Shown here in pieces: positions 1 through 5,612 of a stretch of 5,612 bases of DNA. The DNA is from an uncultured Sutterella sp. GTDB lineage: Bacteria > Pseudomonadota > Gammaproteobacteria > Burkholderiales > Burkholderiaceae_F. Made by a program: the position numbers and the translations under genes. A model generated the notes under the pieces. That model had not been told where the DNA came from and did not search any database. It was given only the letters and a program-made list of their open reading frames with translations. The first letter of the stretch is position 1; every line of letters starts with the position of its first letter. The stretch lies in NCBI GenBank assembly GCA_905186105.1, contig LR994475.1:1267799-1273410 (forward strand), given 5' to 3'.

Positions 1-2373
1 CACCAAAAAGCCACCCGGCGAAAAGGAGAATGCCCATTGACCACCTGAATAAGTTGCGGTCGCACCCCAGTACGAAAAGGAGGGCGAGTAGGACCCCGTC
101 CCCGTTGAGCCATAGAGGTGCGTCAAGAGCCCAGACGTTTCATCGCTCCACGCGAGAAGGTCATAGACGTAAGGGGACCCCGCCCACTTGATGAGTTCAA
201 TACCAGCGCCCACTCCAAAGACCAAGAGCTGACCAAAGCCCGCGTTACTGGTCGTCGGTACTGCGTCCGCCCGGCAGCAGGTTTCTGCCCCTTTACGGTC
301 TTTACAGGTCGAGTGTTGGCCAGAGAAAAAGCGGTTGTTCGTAACGTCCGCATAAGCACCCAACTGTCTACTAATCTCCATCTGAATGATTGCGTCAATA
401 AAGTCCTTATCGGGTTCGCCGTCTGCAGGTCGACAAACGCCTTCGATACAGATTTGACTGTCACAAATCTCCCCGATGACACCACTTGCGCCAGGTTTCG
501 TACATTCATAGACGCGCGTAGGACGAAGACACGTCGTTGCGCCATCAGGGCACGTTTGACTCACAAGTTTGCAGCGCTTGTCGTTAGCTAAATCGGCACA
601 CTCGTCTTTGCCTTGCGTTTGACACGTATAGCTTTCAGTCCACGCCCAGCAATCGCGGTACTCAGGTTTGCCATTGACAAAGCGAATCCCTTCCCCTTGG
701 GTGCAGGTACGCCCTGTTTGCACGCAGCCGTTAGGAACAGCCGACTCACGCGAGCTGATATTTGTCTTTAAAAAGTCGAGCGATGGTGAAATCGAACCCA
801 TTCGGGAACGTAATGACGTTGTTCTAAAAGCTCGTTCATTCGTTACAAAATGCTCAAAACCTAGACGATCGTCACCCTTGACAGTGGGGTCGTCACCGTT
901 TTTAGCTGATTCAAACGCCAGCGTCACCGCGTCCTTTTCACGATTCATTTCTCGCGTCAAATTGGCTTCGAGAGTCAACGCCGTCGTGTCACTCCCATTG
1001 ACAGGTAAACACGTGGTTGCGTCCTGATAGTTCGGCACTGTTTCGGTACTGATAAGCGTGGCGGGCTTCGCGACCTCAGCGGTCACCGTGCTCTCACACA
1101 CATAGGTCTGATGGCTCTTAAGGCACGACCCATTGTCGCCAGGCACATCGCAAATGCGCTCTGACGTGGCAGAACAACGCCCGGCGTTCGCGAGTTGCGT
1201 TAATCCGCCACAGGTATCACCCCCAGGCGCATGACACTGGTACGTGGTTTGATAGGTCAAACACGGCAACTTCCCCGTTGGATCTTTCTTCACACAGGTT
1301 TGACTTTCGACCTGACAGTCAAAGCCTTCTTTCATGGCTTCTTCGGTCATGGCTTCACACGCTTTGCCGTCCACAATCGGGTCACCCGGTAGGACGGTTT
1401 CGTCGTCGACTGAAATGTCGGGTCCTGTCACGGGTGCCTTTTTGCAGAGGTACGTCGCAGACCAACGAATACACACGCCGTTTTCGGTGACTTCACACAC
1501 GACAGGCTTTGTTTGCGTACACCCTGCGTCAATCAAGGTTTGGCAGGACGCAGCGTTTTCGACGGTGGGACACGTCACCGTCTTTTCGGTCACCCAACAG
1601 GTGGGCGTTGCCGACACCGTATGGTCGGGCCAATTCTCAACGGGAATGTCGCGCGGCGCATTATCCACACAACGCTCTGACGTGATGACGCAGCCAGCCC
1701 CCAATTTGCCTTCGGTCTTTTCGCTATAGCTAATGGAGATCTTCGGATCATGCACCGTCACGCCCGACCCCGACGGGTACTCGTCGCAGAGCAACTGATT
1801 TTCGGTTTCAGCGCAATGCGTGCCGTCCATCTGCTTACACGTGGATTCCACGAGTTGGCAACTATGAATACCGTTACTCTCGTTAGCCTTCGACTCAACC
1901 AAGGTTTTAGGCGCAACCACGCTACGACCCTCGCTTGACACTGAGTCAGGGGTTTTCGTTTCTTCGCTTAAACCGAGGGAAGCCTTCACGGTCGCCGTCG
2001 CAGTCGGGTCACAACGCTTCGCTTCAGGATGCGGAATCCAACACAAAAACTTGTTTTCGTAACGGATGCAACGACCGTTTTTGCGTTCTACGCACTTACG
2101 TAGTTTGCGCTTACATTCGTACTTCGCCTTTGGGGCTTTATCTTGCGTCTCTGTCGTGGCTCGCGCGTTGACGTTACGTATCATCGGTTGAGAAAATGGA
2201 CTTAATGCACTCGAAGCACTATCAGGCACAAACGCCATCTCGGCGTAGGCATTCATGGCTCCGAAACCAAGACTTAAGATGCCGAACACGCCCCCTAGTA
2301 CGTCTCTTGTAGACATTGACCACGGATGACAAAGGGCTACACACATACGCTTTTTAGGGACGGAAATCAGCAC
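1..2373 (-). CDS. traN: TraN, outer-membrane mating-pair stabilisation protein, C-terminal-type with expanded cysteine modules (3' end outside window)
   Basis: The frame has no stop from the start to position 1, where it leaves the window. Numbering from ATG 2346, a signal peptide (hydrophobic core about residues 18-31) ends in NAYA at 35. About 44 cysteines follow, most in eight modules C-x6/7-C-x(6-23)-C-x8-C between residues 78 and 615. Residues 447-540 are a charged, cysteine-free insert. The family signature is at residues 541-691: CWAWTESYTC, then C-K-LVSQTC, an EICDSQICIEGVC segment, DFIDAI, FFSG and a CC pair at 690-691. This is the order I know from F TraN. After the CC come a Gly/hydrophobic stretch (703-722) and a Ser/Gly/Tyr/Trp-rich region (745-780). 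TraN sits in the donor outer membrane and grips the recipient; its folding would need periplasmic disulfide enzymes. The portion normally before the modules seems to be the separate 420-residue gene upstream. The start is ambiguous: GTG 2373 has GGGAGG six bases upstream, while ATG 2346 and ATG 2316 lack one. Confidence 0.82.
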   Translation of the reverse strand, partial: MLISVPKKRMCVALCHPWSMSTRDVLGGVFGILSLGFGAMNAYAEMAFVPDSASSALSPFSQPMIRNVNARATTETQDKAPKAKYECKRKLRKCVERKNGRCIRYENKFLCWIPHPEAKRCDPTATATVKASLGLSEETKTPDSVSSEGRSVVAPKTLVESKANESNGIHSCQLVESTCKQMDGTHCAETENQLLCDEYPSGSGVTVHDPKISISYSEKTEGKLGAGCVITSERCVDNAPRDIPVENWPDHTVSATPTCWVTEKTVTCPTVENAASCQTLIDAGCTQTKPVVCEVTENGVCIRWSATYLCKKAPVTGPDISVDDETVLPGDPIVDGKACEAMTEEAMKEGFDCQVESQTCVKKDPTGKLPCLTYQTTYQCHAPGGDTCGGLTQLANAGRCSATSERICDVPGDNGSCLKSHQTYVCESTVTAEVAKPATLISTETVPNYQDATTCLPVNGSDTTALTLEANLTREMNREKDAVTLAFESAKNGDDPTVKGDDRLGFEHFVTNERAFRTTSLRSRMGSISPSLDFLKTNISSRESAVPNGCVQTGRTCTQGEGIRFVNGKPEYRDCWAWTESYTCQTQGKDECADLANDKRCKLVSQTCPDGATTCLRPTRVYECTKPGASGVIGEICDSQICIEGVCRPADGEPDKDFIDAIIQMEISRQLGAYADVTNNRFFSGQHSTCKDRKGAETCCRADAVPTTSNAGFGQLLVFGVGAGIELIKWAGSPYVYDLLAWSDETSGLLTHLYGSTGTGSYSPSFSYWGATATYSGGQWAFSFSPGGFLV
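502..2115 (-). repeat. Degenerate protein-level repeat: eight four-cysteine modules in TraN
   Basis: Cysteine positions (numbered from ATG 2346) are 78/85/93/102, 163/170/178/187, 219/226/250/259, 276/284/292/301, 344/351/362/371, 391/399/408/417, 541/548/566/575 and 592/599/606/615. The first interval is x6 in six modules and x7 in two, the middle is variable, and the last is x8 in all eight. Tyrosine usually stands two residues before the last cysteine (modules 4-8; Phe, Leu or Val in 1-3). Modules 3 and 6 share TSER and a 12-base identity (1673-1684 and 1157-1168), which suggests copying of modules. Spacing in the linkers varies. Confidence 0.8.
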
Positions 2374-3616
2374 AGTGATCCTCCCAATGGCTTTGCGTAT
2401 CTTCGTTGTCGTTGGGGTAGGTGATCTTGCCTGAGATCGCCCCTTGTAGGTGCGTCGTGAGTAACACACGCGCGTCAATCGTACCGACACACGTTTCGCC
2501 AGAACACTCTTCACGGATATAGCGAATCGTGGCGTGACAACGCGAATCATGTTTGTTAGTCAAGGGACCACCCACGTTCCCAACGCGCAATTGAATCGCC
2601 GGATAGCCATTCAACTCAAAGTTGAGGTAATGGGCATAGCCACACTTATAGGCAAGTTTCAGTTCGTCACCCAAAGGGCAAAGGTCGTACTGAAGACTTT
2701 CGCCTCCTTTGATCGTGAGGTACTGCGTGGTCCCTGGCGTACAAGGAGAGTGAGACGTTTGTACGAAGATCTCATTACAGATTACTTCTTGGGTACTCCC
2801 TTGTGGCGCAAGACAGGTCGCAGGAAACGTGGTATTCGCGGTCGCATTCGTGATCGTTTTGATGACACCGCTCCCCGTCAAGGTTTCTGCCCCAAAGAAA
2901 CACCGTTGCGTGTAGTCCGTCGTTGACGTGGACCCCGTCACTTCACTTAAGCACGATTTCTTTTCGGTGCGCTCTGTCCCCGTGCCGCACGAAAAGTGAT
3001 GCGCGGTCACGCGGTCAATCTCCGTGACCCCCACTTGACAGAGTATATCTTCAAACCAGCCGCCTGCGCGACAGGTTTCGGTCGTGACAATAGGTTTGGT
3101 TCCGACAACAATGGGCTTACAACCCGTCGTTCCGTTATCAGGTAACTCAACAGGCTGGTTCACGATCTCGTCGCGGTCAACAAGCACGTCTTCACTGATG
3201 GGGGGACGCTCGTCAAAGGGTTCACCCATGATTTGAATCGCACGGCAGGTTGGGTCCGTCTTATCGCGGCACGCAATGACGTTGTCTTCAGCGGGTCCAA
3301 AGACTTCACCAAAGCCACCATCATAGGCTCCAGTTTCTTTCTCTAACCCATCGGTCGACGCGTTCCCGACGCTACCCAACACGGGATTAGGATCACGCAC
3401 CGCGTCCTGAACGATCCCATTAATATCGGGAAGTTGCGTGTTCCAAGCGTGTTTGACAGCTTCTTGGGTGGTGATCGCATAAGAGAGCATCGGCTTCGCG
3501 GCACCAATCAGCACGACTGCAAATGCCACGCACGACACGAGGGCACGTACGTTGAGACGCTTTTGAAGCCCTTGACGGGAATGCTTTTGTGAAATGTTCT
3601 TGATCTTCACTCGCAT
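2354..3616 (-). CDS. Exported cysteine-rich protein resembling the N-terminal half of TraN
   Basis: The gene codes for 420 residues in one clean frame. The N-terminus has a basic region (residues 1-24), a hydrophobic core (about 25-40) and a likely cleavage after MLSYA (residue 47), so the protein is probably exported. The mature part holds about 17 cysteines. It begins with an Asp/Gly/Pro-rich segment (PNPVLGSVGN, GAYDGGFGEVFGP). Cysteine-bearing beta-type sequence follows, and the protein ends with SHWEDHCADFRP. In TraN a W-x-D/E-x-C segment with similar surroundings sits just before the first cysteine module; here the gene stops at that point. The next gene, also exported, carries the modules. 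I therefore infer a split TraN: this part would be the N-terminal base portion at the outer membrane or periplasm, in mating-pair stabilisation. This rests on remembered family patterns, not an alignment. Alternatively it is an unrelated exported Tra accessory protein. Start: ATG directly after TAA, with GGGGTG upstream. Confidence 0.6.
   Translation of the reverse strand: MRVKIKNISQKHSRQGLQKRLNVRALVSCVAFAVVLIGAAKPMLSYAITTQEAVKHAWNTQLPDINGIVQDAVRDPNPVLGSVGNASTDGLEKETGAYDGGFGEVFGPAEDNVIACRDKTDPTCRAIQIMGEPFDERPPISEDVLVDRDEIVNQPVELPDNGTTGCKPIVVGTKPIVTTETCRAGGWFEDILCQVGVTEIDRVTAHHFSCGTGTERTEKKSCLSEVTGSTSTTDYTQRCFFGAETLTGSGVIKTITNATANTTFPATCLAPQGSTQEVICNEIFVQTSHSPCTPGTTQYLTIKGGESLQYDLCPLGDELKLAYKCGYAHYLNFELNGYPAIQLRVGNVGGPLTNKHDSRCHATIRYIREECSGETCVGTIDARVLLTTHLQGAISGKITYPNDNEDTQSHWEDHCADFRP
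2380..2385 (-). promoter_or_regulatory. Shine-Dalgarno site GGGAGG supporting an upstream GTG start for the TraN gene
   Basis: GGGAGG (2385-2380) sits six bases before GTG 2373-2371, inside the last codons of the preceding gene. The in-frame ATGs at 2346 and 2316 have no comparable site. This favours the GTG start and a 20-base overlap between the genes, but the same bases also encode the W-E-D of the upstream protein, so the match could be chance. Confidence 0.45.
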
Positions 3617-4487
3617 TTACTGCACCCCAGCGGTACTTTGCGACCAACATGAGTTCGGCAAAACGACCGTCCGTCGTTAAAGCCTTGACCAATTCACCAA
3701 GGTTCTTTTGGATCTTGGTGTTGGTGTCCATTTGATTCGCAAAAAGACTCAACGAATCAATCAAACTTGCAGACCCTTCAACTAGAAGTGTCCCGTCACC
3801 AAAGCCAGATACTTTGACGATCGGTAAACGGGGCGCACGGTCCACCGCAAAGTCACCCGTCCGTGTGGACTTGATTTCTTCCCACAAAAGGTTCAATGCC
3901 GTCGGGTCAATTGCCACGGGGATTTGCGCTTCTATAAAAGGGGCTAAGAACGTATTAAAAACGTCATGGTCAACCACCTCTAAACCCTGTTCGTTGGTGC
4001 GTAGTGGCATGCCAGCCAACAACACAGCGGGTTCCACCACATGACGAAAGCGCTTCAATTCATCAATCAAATGCTCAGTCGTGGCGCTATCCATGTGGGT
4101 GGACGTATAGATCATGACCTGTAGCTTTTGAGGTTCCGTTGGTCCCATAGCCACATCTTCCACCAGATGACGACGGACAAAACGTCGCTTCGGAAAGCGA
4201 GACGGGTTTTCGTTAGACGTTTCACCGGCTGACGCGCTGTTTTGGGTTTGAGCGTTCACCTGGTTCAAAGGGGACACCACTTCTAAGATTGGGGACGCAA
4301 CACGCGGCAATTCGTGTTGGGTGGACGAAGAGGGCGCAACGGGCGAAATCGGTGCAACGGGCGAAATCGGTGCAACGGGCGCGGTCGGGACACCCGCGAT
4401 CGATTCCCCTGTCATACAAAAATTAGCCAATAGACTCGTCAACAATAACGACGCATGTAAAGAAAAGGGATACTTCAAAAAAGTCAT
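3617..4487 (-). CDS. trbC: TrbC, F-type pilin assembly protein, secreted (apparent one-base frame change near the 3' end)
   Basis: The N-terminus is a signal peptide: MTFLKYPF, a Leu-rich core at about residues 12-22, and likely cleavage near SIAG (residue 32). A Pro/Ala linker with PVAPIS repeats (residues about 37-52) and a low-complexity Ser/Asn region follow. The TrbC domain spans about residues 123-245: VMIYTSTHMD at its first strand, VLLAGMPL, PVAIDPTALN (residues 190-199) and LPIVKV (221-226), ending with a Gly-Ser-leading helix. F-type TrbC shows the same order (F.S.SMP, vlRG, IDP, vP.vV). TrbC is periplasmic and works with TraW and TraU in pilus assembly. The start is uncertain: no good ribosome binding site precedes ATG 4487, and an in-frame TTG lies at 4511. 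The uninterrupted frame runs past the next gene's start to 3420. A one-base change near 3645-3670 instead gives a tail SQSTAGVQ and TAA at 3617-3619, exactly abutting the next ATG. I prefer that end. Length would be about 289 residues. Confidence 0.7.
3623..3628 (-). promoter_or_regulatory. Ribosome binding site of the 420-residue TraN-like gene
   Basis: GGGGTG at 3628-3623 lies six bases upstream of ATG 3616-3614, and the intervening bases include the TAA presumed to end trbC. It is a fair, not perfect, Shine-Dalgarno match. Together with the directly abutting stop it supports ATG 3616 as the real start. Confidence 0.45.
4336..4381 (-). repeat. 18-bp tandem repeat (two full copies plus 10 bp) inside trbC
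   Basis: The plus-strand unit gcaacgggcgaaatcggt occurs at 4336-4353 and again without change at 4354-4371, followed by its first 10 bases at 4372-4381. On the coding strand it gives the hexapeptide PISPVA repeated in the linker between the signal peptide and the TrbC domain. The unit is a multiple of three, so copy changes would keep the frame and only alter linker length. Confidence 0.9.
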
Positions 4488-4522
4488 TTCAAACACAACA
4501 CTAAAATTCAAAAAGACGTGTA

Positions 4523-5315
4523 CTACTTCGACAAACCCAATTGTTGGGGGATGGGATCCAATGGAACACCGTCATAGTCGAGGGCAGGGACCCAGGTCAC
4601 GATGGCACTTGGGGTCAACTTCACGACCGCTGGTACCAATGCTTCAACCCCAAACGGCGCGTTAAGACCGAGCCTTGGTCAGCCCAAACGCGGGTGTGTA
4701 AAAGCGCTGTTGCACGCTTCACGCTCCCGCCTGTGACGACGGGTCGAACGTGACCGTTGATGGATGCCACACCATCACTCTTTAAAAACCGTTCAACGAA
4801 TCGCCTCTGAGGGTCGTTACGTTCGTCAAAGAGGACGTACCAACGAGCAACGCCTTCAAATGTCCCTTTCGGGAACGGTTTGTTAAGCGCTTCAGGCGTA
4901 ATGCCCGTAGGGCTCACGGTCGTGTACGATACCAACGCCATCGGTCGCATCAAAGGAAATACGGGTTCTTCTGCCCACTGCGTAAGGGCTTGCTGCTGCT
5001 TTTTGAGGTGCGCCGCCCAAAGTACCAGAGTCCACCGCATGTTTGGCGTTACGTCGCATCACGTCGTCTAACGGATCGTCAGGTGTGACCCAATACGGTT
5101 GCTTTGGGCGTAACACCACCGTGTGCGCGTCTTGCCTCTCAGTTCCCATCTGTGAAACGCCATTCGCCACACCATTGATCGACCGTTCGCAAGGCATGCA
5201 ACTGGCGTAGTACTAAATCAGTTCCCGTGGTGAGACCTAACAAACCGATCACTCCAACACACATAAGCAGTCCAGTCTTCACCGAGCCTTCGGTCGTTTT
5301 CTTTTTGAATCGCAT
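4523..5315 (-). pseudogene. traW: TraW-like conjugative pilus assembly protein, reading frame broken three times (gene decay or sequencing error)
   Basis: Joined across the breaks, the gene would code for about 263 residues, a little over F TraW (about 210). It starts MRFKKKTTEG with a hydrophobic anchor at about residues 15-29. Then come YWVTPDDPLDDVMRR and a Gln-rich stretch. The most TraW-like part follows: WYVLFDERNDPQRRF, then VVTGGSV, then RVWADQGSVLTRR and FGVEALVPAVV. These parallel the F TraW pattern (FINGDDPAQ, ILVQGS, RVYFDQNGVL, then LGI..VPA). The first frame stops at TGA 5139-5141, near GGGAA. The second (from 5197) must shift near 5020-5030 at TTTGGG. The third stops at TGA 4621-4623, but VPAVV continues in another frame to TAG 4523-4525 after a shift near 4650. 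Two breaks need one base removed and one needs one base added; all lie at short homopolymers. In F, traW precedes traU; here it follows. It could also be another TraW/TrbC-family member. Confidence 0.62.
4648..4654 (-). other. T TTG GGG heptamer, possible -1 ribosomal slippage site
   Basis: On the minus strand the heptamer T TTG GGG (4654-4648) fits the X XXY YYZ pattern in the exact register of the upstream frame (CGT TTG GGG). A -1 slip would give LTRRLG then VEALVPAVV, which restores the TraW C-terminus to the stop at 4523. Without the slip, translation ends at TGA 4621-4623. I see no convincing downstream stem-loop or upstream Shine-Dalgarno stimulator. A missing base in the T or G run of the read would look the same. 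Confidence 0.25.
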
Positions 5316-5612
5316 TTATTTCCCCTGCCAAGGTGCTTTGGTGGCACAACAGTCTCGCCTACGCCACATAAGTACCGCCCCGTCTTCGCCGCCCGGTGAA
5401 TAAGCGCGCCCCGATCCCGATAGAACGGTCGTCCGTCCTAGCGGGTGGCAGCATGTGCCGTCTTTGCTTTGGTCACCGCGCGTGGGGTATACGATTTGGG
5501 TACGCCACACGTCTTTACGCATCAAGGGTTCATAAAACCCACCGCAAAGCCCTTCCGTGCCGTGCGCCCCCAAGAGCAATCCTTCGCGTGCCATCTTCAT
5601 GGCAAAGCGATG
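5316..5612 (-). CDS. traU: TraU, F-type conjugative transfer protein (C-terminal 98 residues, 5' end outside window)
   Basis: The frame is open at the window edge, so only the C-terminus is seen. The visible part starts HRFAMKMAREGLLLGAHGTEG and ends in TAA at 5316-5318. Diagnostic features are the CCHPLGRTT segment, then GSGRAYSPGGED, then the tail WRRRDCC followed by nine residues. The combination of PLG-R, GED and a terminal R-R/K-R-D/N-C-C is how I recognise the TraU family (known full length about 330 residues). In F, TraU is a periplasmic protein needed mainly for DNA transfer and works with TraW and TrbC. The paired cysteines fit a disulfide-bonded periplasmic protein. The stop codon directly abuts the ATG of the next gene, so the two are probably translationally coupled. 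No frame break is visible here. The family call is firm; the missing N-terminus cannot be judged. Confidence 0.88.
   Translation of the reverse strand, partial: HRFAMKMAREGLLLGAHGTEGLCGGFYEPLMRKDVWRTQIVYPTRGDQSKDGTCCHPLGRTTVLSGSGRAYSPGGEDGAVLMWRRRDCCATKAPWQGK
5319..5326 (-). promoter_or_regulatory. Ribosome binding site of the traW-like gene inside the traU 3' end
   Basis: AGGGGA at 5326-5321 lies five bases upstream of the ATG at 5315-5313, inside the last codons of traU. It supports that ATG as the start of the traW-like gene. It argues against the ATG at 5197, which is internal and in another frame. The site is a moderate match to the consensus. Confidence 0.5.

Noticed and set aside
123..545. 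Minus-strand open frame of 140 codons in another phase
   Set aside because: It overlaps the TraN frame, which is continuous and shows the family cysteine pattern here, so this is a shadow.
118..591. Plus-strand open frame of 157 codons
   Set aside because: It lies opposite the TraN signature region; its translation has no recognisable domain and only mirrors the cysteine-rich minus-strand gene.
1334..1729. Plus-strand open frame of 131 codons
   Set aside because: Antisense shadow of TraN modules; no signal, domain or ribosome site.
279..2893. 13-base identity aggtttctgcccc at 279-291 and 2881-2893
   Set aside because: Both code for G-A-E-T in unrelated contexts; an identity of this length is expected by chance in a window this size.
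2534..2926. Plus-strand open frame of 130 codons
   Set aside because: Antisense shadow of the intact 420-residue exported protein.
5131..5160. prfB-like +1 programmed frameshift at the TGA in the traW-like gene
   Set aside because: There is no Shine-Dalgarno stimulator or CTT-TGA context, and the codon before the stop (AAC) would not re-pair well.
4892..5197. ATG at 5197 as an independent gene start
   Set aside because: No export signal or ribosome site; the hydrophobic anchor and good ribosome site belong to ATG 5315, and the sequence reads as its continuation after a frame change.
1..5612. CRISPR array, tRNA, insertion sequence, oriT, promoter or terminator
   Set aside because: No regularly spaced repeats, cloverleaf, transposase motif, AT-rich intergenic region or hairpin with T-run was found; the window is almost fully coding on one strand.

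Overview
This window is part of the mating-pair-formation region of an F-type (MPF-F) conjugative type IV secretion system. Such regions are carried by plasmids or integrative elements of Proteobacteria. Everything supportable is coded on the minus strand, so the operon reads from position 5612 down to position 1. Base composition is close to balanced. I cannot name a genus from the sequence. No tRNA, rRNA, transposase, CRISPR array, promoter or terminator was seen, and almost every base is coding.

Layout in transcription order: (1) 5612-5316 is the C-terminal 98 residues of TraU, recognised by its GED...WRRRDCC tail. (2) 5315-4523 is a TraW-like gene with a signal anchor and a TraW-type C-terminal domain. 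It is broken into four reading-frame pieces by three apparent single-base frame changes. (3) 4487-3617 is an F-type TrbC pilin-assembly protein with a signal peptide and a Pro/Ala repeat linker. Its last few codons also need a one-base frame change to reach a stop that abuts the next gene. (4) 3616-2354 is an exported cysteine-rich protein of 420 residues that resembles the N-terminal half of TraN. (5) 2373 (or 2346/2316) to 1 is an exported protein, extremely cysteine-rich, of at least 772 residues. It has the C-terminal part of TraN and runs off the window edge. I verified this last frame codon by codon: it has no stop from 2346 to 1.

The proteins fit one pathway. In the F system TraU, TraW and TrbC act together in the periplasm in pilus assembly and DNA transfer, and TraN is the outer-membrane mating-pair stabilisation adhesin that contacts the recipient. 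The genes are tightly packed. Two junctions have the stop codon immediately followed by ATG (TAAATG), which suggests translational coupling.

The most interesting points are: TraN seems to be split into two separately exported polypeptides; the second one carries eight copies of a four-cysteine module with a constant C-x8-C end, where I recall about two in the F plasmid protein; and the frame breaks cluster in the traW-like/trbC segment, one of them lying exactly on a T TTG GGG slippery heptamer. Family assignments are from motif recognition and memory, not from a database search.
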